Source of the DNA: Acidobacteriota bacterium
Lineage (GTDB): Bacteria > Acidobacteriota > Terriglobia > Terriglobales > Acidobacteriaceae
Assembly (NCBI GenBank): GCA_021851625.1
Contig: JAJZCX010000078.1
Span: 1 to 7,061, forward strand
DNA: 7,061 bases
Reading direction: 5' to 3'
Part shown: positions 1-5,948 of the stretch, piece after piece
Numbering within the stretch: position 1 is the first letter of the stretch
How the letters are laid out: each line of letters opens with the position of its first letter
Position numbers and translations under genes: made by a program
The notes under the pieces: model-generated
Databases searched by the model: none
What the model was told of the DNA's origin: nothing
Seen by the model: only the letters and a program-made list of their open reading frames with translations

Positions 1-37
1 AGATGGGTGCAAAACTGCTGGGAGTGAGGCGAAGCGC

Positions 38-838
38 GTGGCGGTGACGGCGGTGCAGCAGATTCGGCGGATGCGCGGTGGGGCGCAGAGCCATCTGATG
101 CTGGCCAGTGATGGACATTTATATGTGGTGAAGTTTCAGAACAATCCACAACACCTGCGTGTGCTGGCCAACGAGATGTTGGCGACGCGGCTGGCCGAGG
201 CGGTAGGGCTTTCGGTGCCGGCGACTGAGGTGGTGGAGGTGAGCGAGTGGTTGATCACCAACACAGCCGGGATGAAGATGCAGTTGGGACAGAAGGAAGT
301 GCCGTGCGCGGCGGGGTTGCAGTTTGGTTCACGGTATGTAGGCGGGTTGCTGCCGGGGCAGGTGCTGGATTATTTGCCGGAAGAGCAGATGGGTGAGGTG
401 CGCAACCTGGAGGAGTTTGCCGGGATGCTGGTGATTGACAAGTGGACCGGCAATAGCAATGGGCGGCAGGCGGTTTTTCATCGCAAGGCGCGGGAACGGC
501 GATATCGTGCGGTCTTTGTGGATCAGGGATATTGCTTTCACGCAGGGGAGTGGAGTTTCCCGGACACTCCGCTACGGGGGGTGTATGCGCGCAACTCCGT
601 GTATGCGGGCGTGATGGGGTGGGAGAGCTTGCAACCTTGGCTGGAGCGGGCCGAGAAGATGGAAGCGGAGAAGCTGTGGGCGATTGCGGAGACGGTTCCT
701 CCAGAGTGGTATGGCGGTGATGTGCGCGCGATGGAGCGGTTGGTGGAGAAGTTGCTGGAGCGAAGGAGCCGAATTCGGGAACTGATTGTGCAGTTCCGGG
801 AGAGTTCAAGGGGGCCGTTTCCGAAATGGGTGGGGTAG
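38..838 (+). CDS. HipA-like kinase-fold protein (HipA_2 type), start uncertain
   Basis: The 266-residue product resembles the short HipA-like family that lacks the full N-terminal domain of the E. coli HipA toxin kinase. Visible motifs are a glycine-rich GGAQSH at residues 14-19, a YVVKF segment with a likely nucleotide-binding lysine at 32, NEMLATRLAEAVGLSVP at about 45-61, a catalytic-loop-like DKWTGNSNGRQ at 134-144, and a metal-binding-like VDQG at 161-164 followed by CFHAGEWSFPD. The C-terminus has the family-like VPPEWYGGD near 220 and a basic helix. By homology it may phosphorylate a protein, but no substrate can be read from sequence. The GTG start at 38 has GAGG at 26-29, eight bases upstream, and gives the expected N-terminus; however, the frame stays open to base 2, so a start before the window is possible. 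A DUF3037 gene follows 73 bases later on the same strand, suggesting an operon. Family assignment is confident; activity is inferred. Confidence 0.85.
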   Translation: MAVTAVQQIRRMRGGAQSHLMLASDGHLYVVKFQNNPQHLRVLANEMLATRLAEAVGLSVPATEVVEVSEWLITNTAGMKMQLGQKEVPCAAGLQFGSRYVGGLLPGQVLDYLPEEQMGEVRNLEEFAGMLVIDKWTGNSNGRQAVFHRKARERRYRAVFVDQGYCFHAGEWSFPDTPLRGVYARNSVYAGVMGWESLQPWLERAEKMEAEKLWAIAETVPPEWYGGDVRAMERLVEKLLERRSRIRELIVQFRESSRGPFPKWVG

Positions 839-911
839 GGGAAGAATGCGAAGAGAGATGGGACGGGATGGGGAAGTTGAGTTAGAAATGCAGAGAGAGG
901 GTTGAGGTGAG

Positions 912-1763
912 ATGAGCGCGGCGCGCATTCCCTGTGAGTTCTCGCTGATTCGGTATGTGCCGGATCCGGTGAAGGGCGAGTGCGTCAACATTGGGGTGTT
1001 GCTGCGCGAGGCGGGCAGGCCGGAGACGGTGCAGGTGCGCTTCACGCGGGATTGGAGCCGGGTGCGCTGTGCCGATCCTGAGGCGGATGTGGCTCTGCTG
1101 GAGGCGGTGGAGCAGGAGTTGCGGACACGGTTGGCGGCAGGGCCGACGGAGTTGGCCGCGGTGCTGCGGATGTTGGATGAGAATTTTTCGAATTTGTTGC
1201 AGGTCTCTGAGATGAAGGCGTGCCTGGCGGAGTCGGTGGTGGCCGAGATGGACGGGCTGAGCCAGATGTATGTGGAGCCACGCAAGGGTGGACGTGAGCG
1301 ACGGCAGAGTGGGCGGCAGGCGCTAGTGCAATCGATGCGGCGGAGTTTTACCGCGGCGGGAGTGTGGGAGTTGATGCGCAAACGGATTGCGGCCTCGCAG
1401 TACACGCGGCCCGGCGATCCACTGCGGATTGATTGTGGGTATCGTCCGAATGGAGTGATTCGCATGTTTCATGCGGTCTCACTGGACGGGGATTTGGAAG
1501 CGGCGAAGGTGCTGGCGTTTAGTGCGCCGCAGTTGCGCGAGGGCGTGGAGCGCGTGGAGGCGGCCAAGCTGGAGTTGACGGCGATTGTGGAGCCGTGGAA
1601 GAGCTTGCCGGGGATGGATGGCGAGGAAGCAGGAGCGGGCACGGAGCGTATGGAGCAGTATCGGTTTGGAGTGGAGACGATGGAGCGCAGTTTGATTCGA
1701 GTGCTGACGGTGAACGATCTGGAGCGCGTGGCCGAGACGGCGCGGCGGGAGTTGCGGGTGTAA
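912..1763 (+). CDS. DUF3037 domain protein paired with the HipA-like gene
   Basis: The 283-residue product matches the DUF3037 family. The N-terminus reads EFSLIRYVPDPVKGECVNIGVLL (residues 9-31), the family signature in which an aromatic/RYVPD segment precedes an (E/N)xVNIGV strand. Later family-like segments are YVEPRK at 120-125, a GYRPNGVIRMFHAVSL stretch at about 176-191, and LTAIVE at 222-227. No signal peptide, membrane segment or recognisable catalytic triad is evident, so it is probably cytoplasmic; its function is unknown. ATG 912 is preceded by GAGG at 904-907 and a purine-rich AGAGAGAGG at 892-900, and the conserved signature begins at once, so the start is well supported. DUF3037 genes are commonly found next to HipA-like genes, so a joint role (for example as partner, regulator or antidote of the kinase-like protein) is plausible, but this is inference. 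Confidence 0.87.
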   Translation: MSAARIPCEFSLIRYVPDPVKGECVNIGVLLREAGRPETVQVRFTRDWSRVRCADPEADVALLEAVEQELRTRLAAGPTELAAVLRMLDENFSNLLQVSEMKACLAESVVAEMDGLSQMYVEPRKGGRERRQSGRQALVQSMRRSFTAAGVWELMRKRIAASQYTRPGDPLRIDCGYRPNGVIRMFHAVSLDGDLEAAKVLAFSAPQLREGVERVEAAKLELTAIVEPWKSLPGMDGEEAGAGTERMEQYRFGVETMERSLIRVLTVNDLERVAETARRELRV

Positions 1764-1799
1764 GCAAGCCATGGTTGCGTGGGATGGGGCACCCAAGAC

Positions 1800-1836
1800 A
1801 GTGGGGGCATGCAAAGAATCGAGTGGGGCATGCAAA
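1800..1836 (+). repeat. Short direct repeat in the gap before the portal gene
   Basis: AGTGGGGGCATGCAAA (1800-1815) is followed six bases later by AGTGGGGCATGCAAA (1822-1836), differing only by one G. Just upstream, ATGGGGCACCC (1784-1794) is identical to 4627-4637 in the gap before the capsid gene. The set looks like decayed copies of a dispersed intergenic element rather than an operator pair. That reading is inference. Confidence 0.6.
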
Positions 1837-1903
1837 ATTTTGTGAACACTGAATAGGAAAACGCTGTGGCGTAGTTTTAGAAGATTGAAAAAAGGATTGT
1901 GGG

Positions 1904-1937
1904 AAGGACGTGGCGCGAGCCGCGTCCTTTTTGTTTT
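1904..1937 (+). terminator. Intrinsic terminator upstream of the portal gene
   Basis: An 11-bp stem pairs AAGGACGTGGC (1904-1914) with GCCGCGTCCTT (1919-1929), with a single G-T wobble and a GCGA tetraloop (GNRA class). The run TTTTTGTTTT spans 1928-1937. The T tract lies only on the + strand side, so it terminates rightward transcription. It lies 140 bases after the DUF3037 stop and ends 45 bases before the portal start, so it may end the HipA-like/DUF3037 transcript or attenuate entry into the head operon. A GTG at 1899 is in the portal frame but would place this hairpin inside coding sequence, which argues against that start. Confidence 0.88.
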
Positions 1938-1969
1938 GGGGCGAAGCGAGTTGGGAATTTGCAGAGAGA

Positions 1970-1978
1970 AAGGCGGAG
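1970..1978 (+). promoter_or_regulatory. Ribosome-binding region setting the portal start at GTG 1983
   Basis: A purine-rich stretch contains AAGG at 1970-1973 (nine bases from the start) and GGAG at 1975-1978 (four bases from the start). It favours GTG 1983 over the upstream in-frame GTG 1899, which lies just before the terminator hairpin. Confidence 0.6.
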
Positions 1979-1982
1979 ACCG

Positions 1983-3293
1983 GTGAGTTGGAAGGAAACA
2001 TTGCAACGAGTCTGGCGCAGAGGCGAAGCAGGGAGTGCGGTGCAGGCGGCGGATGGCGCGGGAGCGAATGTAGCGGGGGCGGTGCGGCGAACGCTGCCGA
2101 TGCCGTCGGTGTTGGGGCCACTGCGTCCTCCTCATGCGCTGTTGCCCAAAGCGACGCCGGCGAATCTGCGCAAGTTTGCCGAGACGCCGCTGGCGCGGCG
2201 GGCGATCAACGTAATCAAAGATCGGATCGCCAGCATGGACTGGCAGATTCGTCTGCGCAGGGGATTTACGGTGGGCACGGTTTCCGACGCGGCTGCACGG
2301 ATGGAGTTGCTGCGGCGAACGCTAGAGCGACCGAATCATGGCGACTCCTTTCGCACGCTGGTGGAGCAGGCGCTGGAAGACGCGCTGGTGGGCGGCTTTG
2401 GCGCGATCGAGATGGAGTTGACGGAGGATGTGGAGCGTCCGTTTGCGCTGTGGGCGGTGGATGGGGCGACGATCCAGGTGAATGTGAACTGGGATGGATC
2501 GCGCGAGATGCCGCGTTACTCGCAGTCCACCTATGCGGTGGGGCCGGGAGCGCGGATTGCGTTGCGCGATGACGAGCTGATGTACATTCGCGTGAATTCG
2601 CGGTCCCACACGCCGTTTGGTTTGGGGCCGTTGGAAGTGGCGTTTGAGACGATGAACAACTTCATTGCGGCGCAGCGCTATGCGGGACGGCTGGCGAGCA
2701 ACAGCGTGGTGCAGTACGCGATCTGGATGAATGAGACGACGCCGGAGCATCACGAGCGGATGCTGGCTTGGTGGCAGGACGAGATTGAAGGCACGGGGCG
2801 TGTGCCGATGCTGACGTGCCAGGAGAAGCCGGAGGTGTTGAAGTTCTCTGGCGGGACGGATGCGGAGCTGCGCTTGCAGTGGCAGAGCATGTTGATTCGC
2901 ATGGTGGGTAATGCGTTTGGTGTGCCGCCGCTGATGCTGGGGCTGGAAAGCGATGTGACGCGGACGACGGCGGTGGAGCTGGCCGATGAGGCCTTCCGCA
3001 GCACGATTGCTCCCATGGCGCGGCTTCTGGCCGAGCATTTTACGCGCGACCTGTTTGGCAAGCGACTGGGCTGGACGGAGTTCGAGTTCGTCTTCAACGA
3101 ACTGGAGGCGCGCGATGAGATGCAGGAGGTGCAGATACAGACGGCGTTGCTGGGTGCTGGGGTGTTGACGGTGAATGAAGTGCGCGCGGCACGCGGTATG
3201 GGGCCACTGGAAGGTGCGATGTTGGCCGAGGCGCAGCAAAAGGCGGCAGCGCAGAAGGCGCATGGGATTCCAGCGGCACAGTCGGGGCAGTAA
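1983..3293 (+). CDS. Phage portal protein (HK97-like family)
   Basis: Portal proteins form the dodecameric ring at one capsid vertex through which DNA is packaged and to which the neck binds. The 436-residue product, counted from GTG 1983, has the usual size and landmarks: an N-terminal helical segment with AINVIKDRIASMDWQIRL (about 74-91), a PFALWAVDGATIQV strand region (about 153-166), the TPFGLGPLEVA motif (about 210-220), then the helix with NAFGVPPLMLGLE (about 310-322), typical of portals. The C-terminus has NEVRAARGMGPLEG (about 398-411), the common end-domain motif, and an alanine/glutamine-rich tail. The first 50 or so residues are basic and low complexity, as often seen. It is the first gene of the head module, with the protease gene 71 bases on. 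The terminase large-subunit gene that normally precedes a portal gene is not present between it and the window start. The family call is strong; only the start codon is in question. Confidence 0.95.
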   Translation: MSWKETLQRVWRRGEAGSAVQAADGAGANVAGAVRRTLPMPSVLGPLRPPHALLPKATPANLRKFAETPLARRAINVIKDRIASMDWQIRLRRGFTVGTVSDAAARMELLRRTLERPNHGDSFRTLVEQALEDALVGGFGAIEMELTEDVERPFALWAVDGATIQVNVNWDGSREMPRYSQSTYAVGPGARIALRDDELMYIRVNSRSHTPFGLGPLEVAFETMNNFIAAQRYAGRLASNSVVQYAIWMNETTPEHHERMLAWWQDEIEGTGRVPMLTCQEKPEVLKFSGGTDAELRLQWQSMLIRMVGNAFGVPPLMLGLESDVTRTTAVELADEAFRSTIAPMARLLAEHFTRDLFGKRLGWTEFEFVFNELEARDEMQEVQIQTALLGAGVLTVNEVRAARGMGPLEGAMLAEAQQKAAAQKAHGIPAAQSGQ

Positions 3294-3354
3294 AGCACGG
3301 GCCGCGGGTTGTATGCGGAGTGATGGAGTGGGAAGTGGTTCAACAACCAAGAAC

Positions 3355-3359
3355 AGGAG
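3355..3359 (+). promoter_or_regulatory. Shine-Dalgarno AGGAG setting the protease start
   Basis: AGGAG ends five bases before ATG 3365. An in-frame ATG at 3320 would add 15 residues but lacks comparable spacing. A small TGGTT/AACCA hairpin (3336-3349) lies just upstream of this site. Confidence 0.75.
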
Positions 3360-3364
3360 CGCAC

Positions 3365-3967
3365 ATGAAATTGGACGCCATGGCAATGGAGTTGCCGGTG
3401 GTGCACGGGCATCCGAACCGGGTGCCGTTTGAGGGCGTGCTGACGCTGGTGGATGTGCCGAGTGACAAGGCTCCGAGCGGATCGCGTGGGCATCGCGTGG
3501 TGCTGACGAAGACGGCGGCAGAGGCGGCGTTGCCATCGCTGCTGGGTATGGCGGTGGACTTTCGCCCGGACTGGGAGGGCCATGACGCACGGACCAAGTG
3601 TGGGATTTTGACCGAGGCCGACATCGTGGGGCAACGGCTGGTGGTGAGCGGCTACTTGTACGGGCGGGATTTTCCTGAGGTCGAGGAGAAGTTGCGCTCG
3701 TTGCCACCGGGCAGCATGGGCATGTCTTACGAACTGGCCGATGCGCACGTGGAGGACATGCGCGCGCAGGTGTGGAAGCTGACGCGGGCGACGTTTACCG
3801 GAGCGGCGATTTTGCTGCGGGAAAAGGCAGCGTACAAGCAGACGGCCTTTCGACTGAAGCCGCATGTGGCGCGCAAGCGCGGAGTGAACATGGCGGCGGA
3901 TGCAACGGGCGCGAGCGGGCGGTTTGCGGCGGTGTATCGCGGAGTGCAGGTACTGTTGGCGTCGTAG
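3365..3967 (+). CDS. Probable prohead (capsid maturation) protease
   Basis: The 200-residue product has the size, position and layout of the HK97-like prohead serine proteases, which cleave scaffold and capsid termini inside the procapsid. A candidate catalytic histidine is H73 in EGHDARTKCGIL, and a candidate serine is S121 in GSMGMSYEL, the usual G-x-S context; the two are 48 residues apart. The segment VWKLTRATFTGAAILLREKAAY (136-157) fits the family region just after the active site (typically E-x-S-x-V/T followed by small residues), here diverged. The VVSGYLYGRDFPEVEEKLRS segment (93-112) matches the pre-serine strand and helix. The gene lies between portal and scaffold/capsid genes, as expected. 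The call rests on motifs and synteny; the similarity is not strong enough to exclude a catalytically dead, scaffold-like relative. ATG 3365 is chosen on its AGGAG site. Confidence 0.72.
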   Translation: MKLDAMAMELPVVHGHPNRVPFEGVLTLVDVPSDKAPSGSRGHRVVLTKTAAEAALPSLLGMAVDFRPDWEGHDARTKCGILTEADIVGQRLVVSGYLYGRDFPEVEEKLRSLPPGSMGMSYELADAHVEDMRAQVWKLTRATFTGAAILLREKAAYKQTAFRLKPHVARKRGVNMAADATGASGRFAAVYRGVQVLLAS

Positions 3968-4082
3968 CGGCAGCGGATGCGGGTTGCATGCAGATGTGGG
4001 TGTGGAGATGAAGACTCCTTGCGCAGCGAGCCGGGTGAGGCAGGCCGCGCAGGAACAACAAAGGAAGAAAGGGAGCAGGGAG

Positions 4083-4544
4083 ATGGAGATGGAAACGAAT
4101 CGTTCATTGGAAGCGTTGGCGGTAACGCTGGAGCGGCTGGCCGGAGCGGCGAGCGCGTTGGAGCAGACGGTGGTGCGACTGGAGGAGCAGCAGGGTGTGC
4201 TGACTGGCCAGGTGCAAAAGATTGTGGCCACGGTGGAGCAGGGCGGCGAGATGAGCGCGGACAGCCGTGTGGCCGAGTTGGAACGCAAGCTGCACGAGGC
4301 GGAGATGCAGATTGCCAGCTTGCAGGCGGCTCACGGCAAGGCACAGGTTGCCGCTGGGCAGGCTTCTGCCGCGCCGGGGCGCAAGACGGTTTCGTCGGCG
4401 ACGATGACGCTGTTGGCCAAGCAAGGCATTGCGAACCTGGACTCGATCGAGGCTGGGGCGTTGGATGCTGCGCTGGGTAGTTTGAGCATGGAGCAGCGGA
4501 TCGCGGTGAAGTCGCAATTGTTTCGCGCGGGATTGCTGAGCTAG
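4083..4544 (+). CDS. Coiled-coil protein, probable capsid scaffold
   Basis: The 153-residue, strongly helical and acidic product is predicted from its residue pattern to form coiled coils over about 9-52 (heptads of L/V/A with E/Q/R) and 62-83 (VAELERKLHEAEMQIASL). An Ala/Gly/Gln linker (84-100) leads to a compact C-terminal region (101-153) containing TLLAKQGIANLD and MEQRIAVKSQLF. Size, coiled coils and position between protease and capsid genes fit an internal scaffold, equivalent to the delta domain fused to some HK97-type capsid proteins; the capsid protein here has no such N-terminal extension. The start is ATG 4083 behind GGGAG at 4071-4075 (seven bases). ATG 4089, behind GGGAG at 4078-4082, is an equally possible alternative. 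An ATG at 4008 lacks proper spacing. No sequence family is recognised, so scaffold is inference from architecture and context. The 115 bases between the protease and this gene show nothing else. Confidence 0.68.
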   Translation: MEMETNRSLEALAVTLERLAGAASALEQTVVRLEEQQGVLTGQVQKIVATVEQGGEMSADSRVAELERKLHEAEMQIASLQAAHGKAQVAAGQASAAPGRKTVSSATMTLLAKQGIANLDSIEAGALDAALGSLSMEQRIAVKSQLFRAGLLS

Positions 4545-4558
4545 AGCATTTTCGGTCT

Positions 4559-4653
4559 GAAGTGTTCCCGGTGGGGAAAGAGTTGTGGTATTGACCAGCC
4601 CCCACTCAAGCCAAAAGACGGCTTGAATGGGGCACCCCTAGGGAGAACACTTC
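4559..4653. repeat. Nested palindrome, REP-like
   Basis: An inner hairpin pairs GCCCCCACTCAAGCC (4598-4612) with GGCTTGAATGGGGC (4620-4633) across the loop AAAAGAC, with one mismatch and one bulged C. An outer pair, GAAGTGTTCCCGGTGGGG (4559-4576) against CCCCTAGGGAGAACACTTC (4635-4653), is complementary apart from a two-base insertion and the short centre. No T tract follows, so it is not an ordinary terminator. Its ATGGGGCACCC motif recurs at 1784-1794. It probably belongs to a dispersed intergenic repeat family. Confidence 0.7.
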
Positions 4654-4683
4654 TCTGCGCAAAAGGATGGGGACTCGAATCGC

Positions 4684-4718
4684 GGATTTCTCGACTAGCT
4701 ACGCTCGCTCGGAATGAC
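4684..4718. repeat. REP-like repeat, copy A
   Basis: The element begins GGATTTCTCG and ends CTCGGAATGAC, with GCTACGCTC between. It shares the pattern GGATT-Y-TCG, GCT-R-CGCTC, CTC-R-GAATGAC with copy B 46 bases downstream. This form resembles a repeat scattered between genes of many bacterial chromosomes, including Acidobacteriota; that recollection needs a genome search to confirm. Confidence 0.65.
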
Positions 4719-4764
4719 AGGGTAATTGCGGATATGGAGGGGATGAACGATGCGGAGATGGTCT

Positions 4765-4796
4765 GGATTCTTCGTCGCTGCGCTCCTCAGAATGAC
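4765..4796. repeat. REP-like repeat, copy B
   Basis: The element begins GGATTCTTCG, contains GCTGCGCTC and ends CTCAGAATGAC, in the same orientation as copy A and slightly shorter. If translated in the capsid frame it gives LRRCAPQND, a typical spurious peptide of such repeats, which argues for starting the capsid gene downstream. Confidence 0.65.
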
Positions 4797-4850
4797 TCTG
4801 CAATAGGTGCGGGCAACCAATTTGTAACAACACGGCCCATGGGCCAACGA

Positions 4851-4855
4851 AAGGA
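4851..4855 (+). promoter_or_regulatory. Shine-Dalgarno AAGGA setting the capsid start
   Basis: AAGGA ends four bases before ATG 4860. Upstream in-frame starts lie in repeat DNA without a comparable site, so this fixes the capsid N-terminus at MKANFYD. Confidence 0.75.
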
Positions 4856-4859
4856 AATC

Positions 4860-5831
4860 ATGAAGGCGAATTTTTACGATATTCACGCGGCTGCGGATTA
4901 CATTGGCCCGGGCGCAATTGAAGTTCCGATTTATCAGACGGAGATCACCGACATTGTGCGTCGGCACAGCATTTTCAGCCAGCGCATCAAGCAGGTGCCG
5001 GCGACGGGTCATCCATCCCGCTACTTTGAGGAGACGGCGATTCCGGCTCCAACGGCTGCAACTGGGTTTGTGGATCCGCGCAACATTGCGGCACCGATTG
5101 TCAGTCCGACGCGCGTGGAACGTGCCGTGCCGCTGAAGGCATTGGTGGCGCAGATCAACTACAACCTGTTCGACATTGAACTGGGCAACCAGCAGAGTCA
5201 ATTTGCGTACCTGCAGGCCAAGGATTTGTCGGACACGATTGATGGCGTGATGTACACGCACTCGCTGGCGCTGTGGAGCGGCAGTGACACATCGTTGAGT
5301 ACACCGACGACGGCGCAGTACTTTGGCGTGACCGGACAGATCGCGGCGGGGGGCAACACCACTACGATCAGCACCACGGAGTCGATTGTGGATGGGTTGA
5401 AAGGGACGATTGCACAGATGGTGGCCAACACCAATTACGCAGTGCGTCCGACGGCAATTTATGCCAATCCTGTACTACTCGACCTGATCGATCGCGAGAT
5501 GAAGACGGAGTTCAACGTGGTGCTGAGCACCAAGGAGATCAACGCAGGATTCCGCGTAAAGATGCTCATCACGCAGGCAGGCGAGATTCCGTTGATTCCC
5601 GACTGGGCGCTGGGATACACCGGCGTACCGGGATCGGGAACCGCCGTTCTGCCAGCCTATATCGTGACTGAGGATCTGATCGAGTACCACTGGTTGAGCG
5701 ATCCGAATCCTCGCGTGTTCCAGTTGGGCGTACCGGGATCGTTGGCCTCACAGTACGTGGTGGTGAAGTTTGGCGCTCCTGTGGTGAAAGGTGCCAGCTA
5801 CGCCCACTATCAAGTAAACGTAGACCGGTAA
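4860..5831 (+). CDS. Phage major capsid protein (HK97-fold)
   Basis: The 323-residue product would be the main shell protein of the head. The N-terminal arm (MKANFYDIHAAADYIGPGAIEVPIYQTEI, 1-29) and the following extended stretch (about 40-95, with HPSRYFEE and the polar/alanine-rich IPAPTAATGFVDPRN) fit an N-arm and E-loop. The region 100-215 includes a helix with LQAKDLSDTIDGVMYTHSLALWSG (118-141) and the spine-helix-like RPTAIYANPVLLDLIDREMKTEF (196-218). The beta-rich end, with IVTEDLIEYHWL (268-279) and QYVVVKFGAPVVKGASYAHYQV (298-319), is typical of HK97-type capsid ends. No N-terminal delta-type coiled coil is fused, matching the separate scaffold-like gene. The preceding 315 bases and the following 283 bases are non-coding and structured, so this gene is set apart from both neighbours, which may serve high expression. 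The fold call rests on composition, order and context. Confidence 0.88.
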   Translation: MKANFYDIHAAADYIGPGAIEVPIYQTEITDIVRRHSIFSQRIKQVPATGHPSRYFEETAIPAPTAATGFVDPRNIAAPIVSPTRVERAVPLKALVAQINYNLFDIELGNQQSQFAYLQAKDLSDTIDGVMYTHSLALWSGSDTSLSTPTTAQYFGVTGQIAAGGNTTTISTTESIVDGLKGTIAQMVANTNYAVRPTAIYANPVLLDLIDREMKTEFNVVLSTKEINAGFRVKMLITQAGEIPLIPDWALGYTGVPGSGTAVLPAYIVTEDLIEYHWLSDPNPRVFQLGVPGSLASQYVVVKFGAPVVKGASYAHYQVNVDR

Positions 5832-5844
5832 AAAGCAATCGGCA

Positions 5845-5948
5845 ATGGATGGGATGACTGCATGTACAGTCAGGAGCAACCATCCAGAAGTACTGGGGAG
5901 ACTCTGACTCAGTCTGGTTTTGAAGGGGATAGGCTTCAGCCCATCCAT
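5845..5948 (+). repeat. Small nested inverted repeats after the capsid gene
   Basis: ATGGATGGG (5845-5853) has a perfect complement, CCCATCCAT, at 5940-5948. Inside lie a hairpin TGACTG/CAGTCA (5855-5860 with 5867-5872, loop CATGTA) and TGAAG/CTTCA (5921-5925 with 5934-5938). GGATGG (5847-5852) can alternatively pair with CCATCC (5880-5885). Together they suggest a folded RNA at the 3' end of the capsid transcript. No known RNA family is recognised. Confidence 0.5.

Larger units (their letters stand above)
4545..4859. other. Gene-free gap with repeats before the capsid gene
   Basis: This 315-base stretch between the scaffold-like and capsid genes holds a nested palindrome (4559-4653), two diverged copies of a REP-like repeat (4684-4718 and 4765-4796) and finally the capsid ribosome-binding site. 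An open frame runs through it into the capsid gene from about 4623, but that part translates repeat DNA and shows no capsid-like sequence. No convincing promoter or T-tract terminator was found. Confidence 0.75.

Noticed and set aside
3..47. A small frame starting ATG at base 3, possibly the end of an upstream gene
   Set aside because: Only 14 codons plus a stop are visible and they overlap the HipA-like start; nothing supports coding.
846..905. A 19-codon open frame between the HipA-like and DUF3037 genes
   Set aside because: It is a purine-rich spacer, very short, with no recognisable protein features.
1800..1836. The two AGTGGGG(G)CATGCAAA copies as a CRISPR-like or operator array
   Set aside because: Only two copies with a six-base gap and unequal length; better explained as a fragment of a dispersed repeat.
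1858..1878. A second hairpin (AAAACGC with GCGTAGTTTT) after the DUF3037 gene as a terminator
   Set aside because: The stem is short and interrupted by a three-base bulge, with no T tract after it; the 1904-1937 hairpin is far better.
1840..1900. A sigma70 promoter before the portal gene (TTGTGA at 1840)
   Set aside because: No acceptable -10 hexamer lies at 16-18 bases, and the terminator follows immediately.
1899..1982. Earlier GTG start for the portal gene at 1899
   Set aside because: It would put the terminator hairpin inside the coding region and adds 28 basic residues unlike portal proteins; GTG 1983 has a better ribosome-binding site.
2322..4288. Very long open frames on the minus strand across portal, protease and scaffold genes (one 461 and one 512 codons)
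   Set aside because: They lie opposite well-supported genes, their products are rich in Arg/His/Pro/Ser low-complexity sequence, and they arise from the GC-rich codon use of the + strand.
4623..4859. A 79-residue N-terminal extension of the capsid protein
   Set aside because: The added part translates REP-like repeats and palindromic DNA; ATG 4860 has an AAGGA site and a capsid-like N-terminus.
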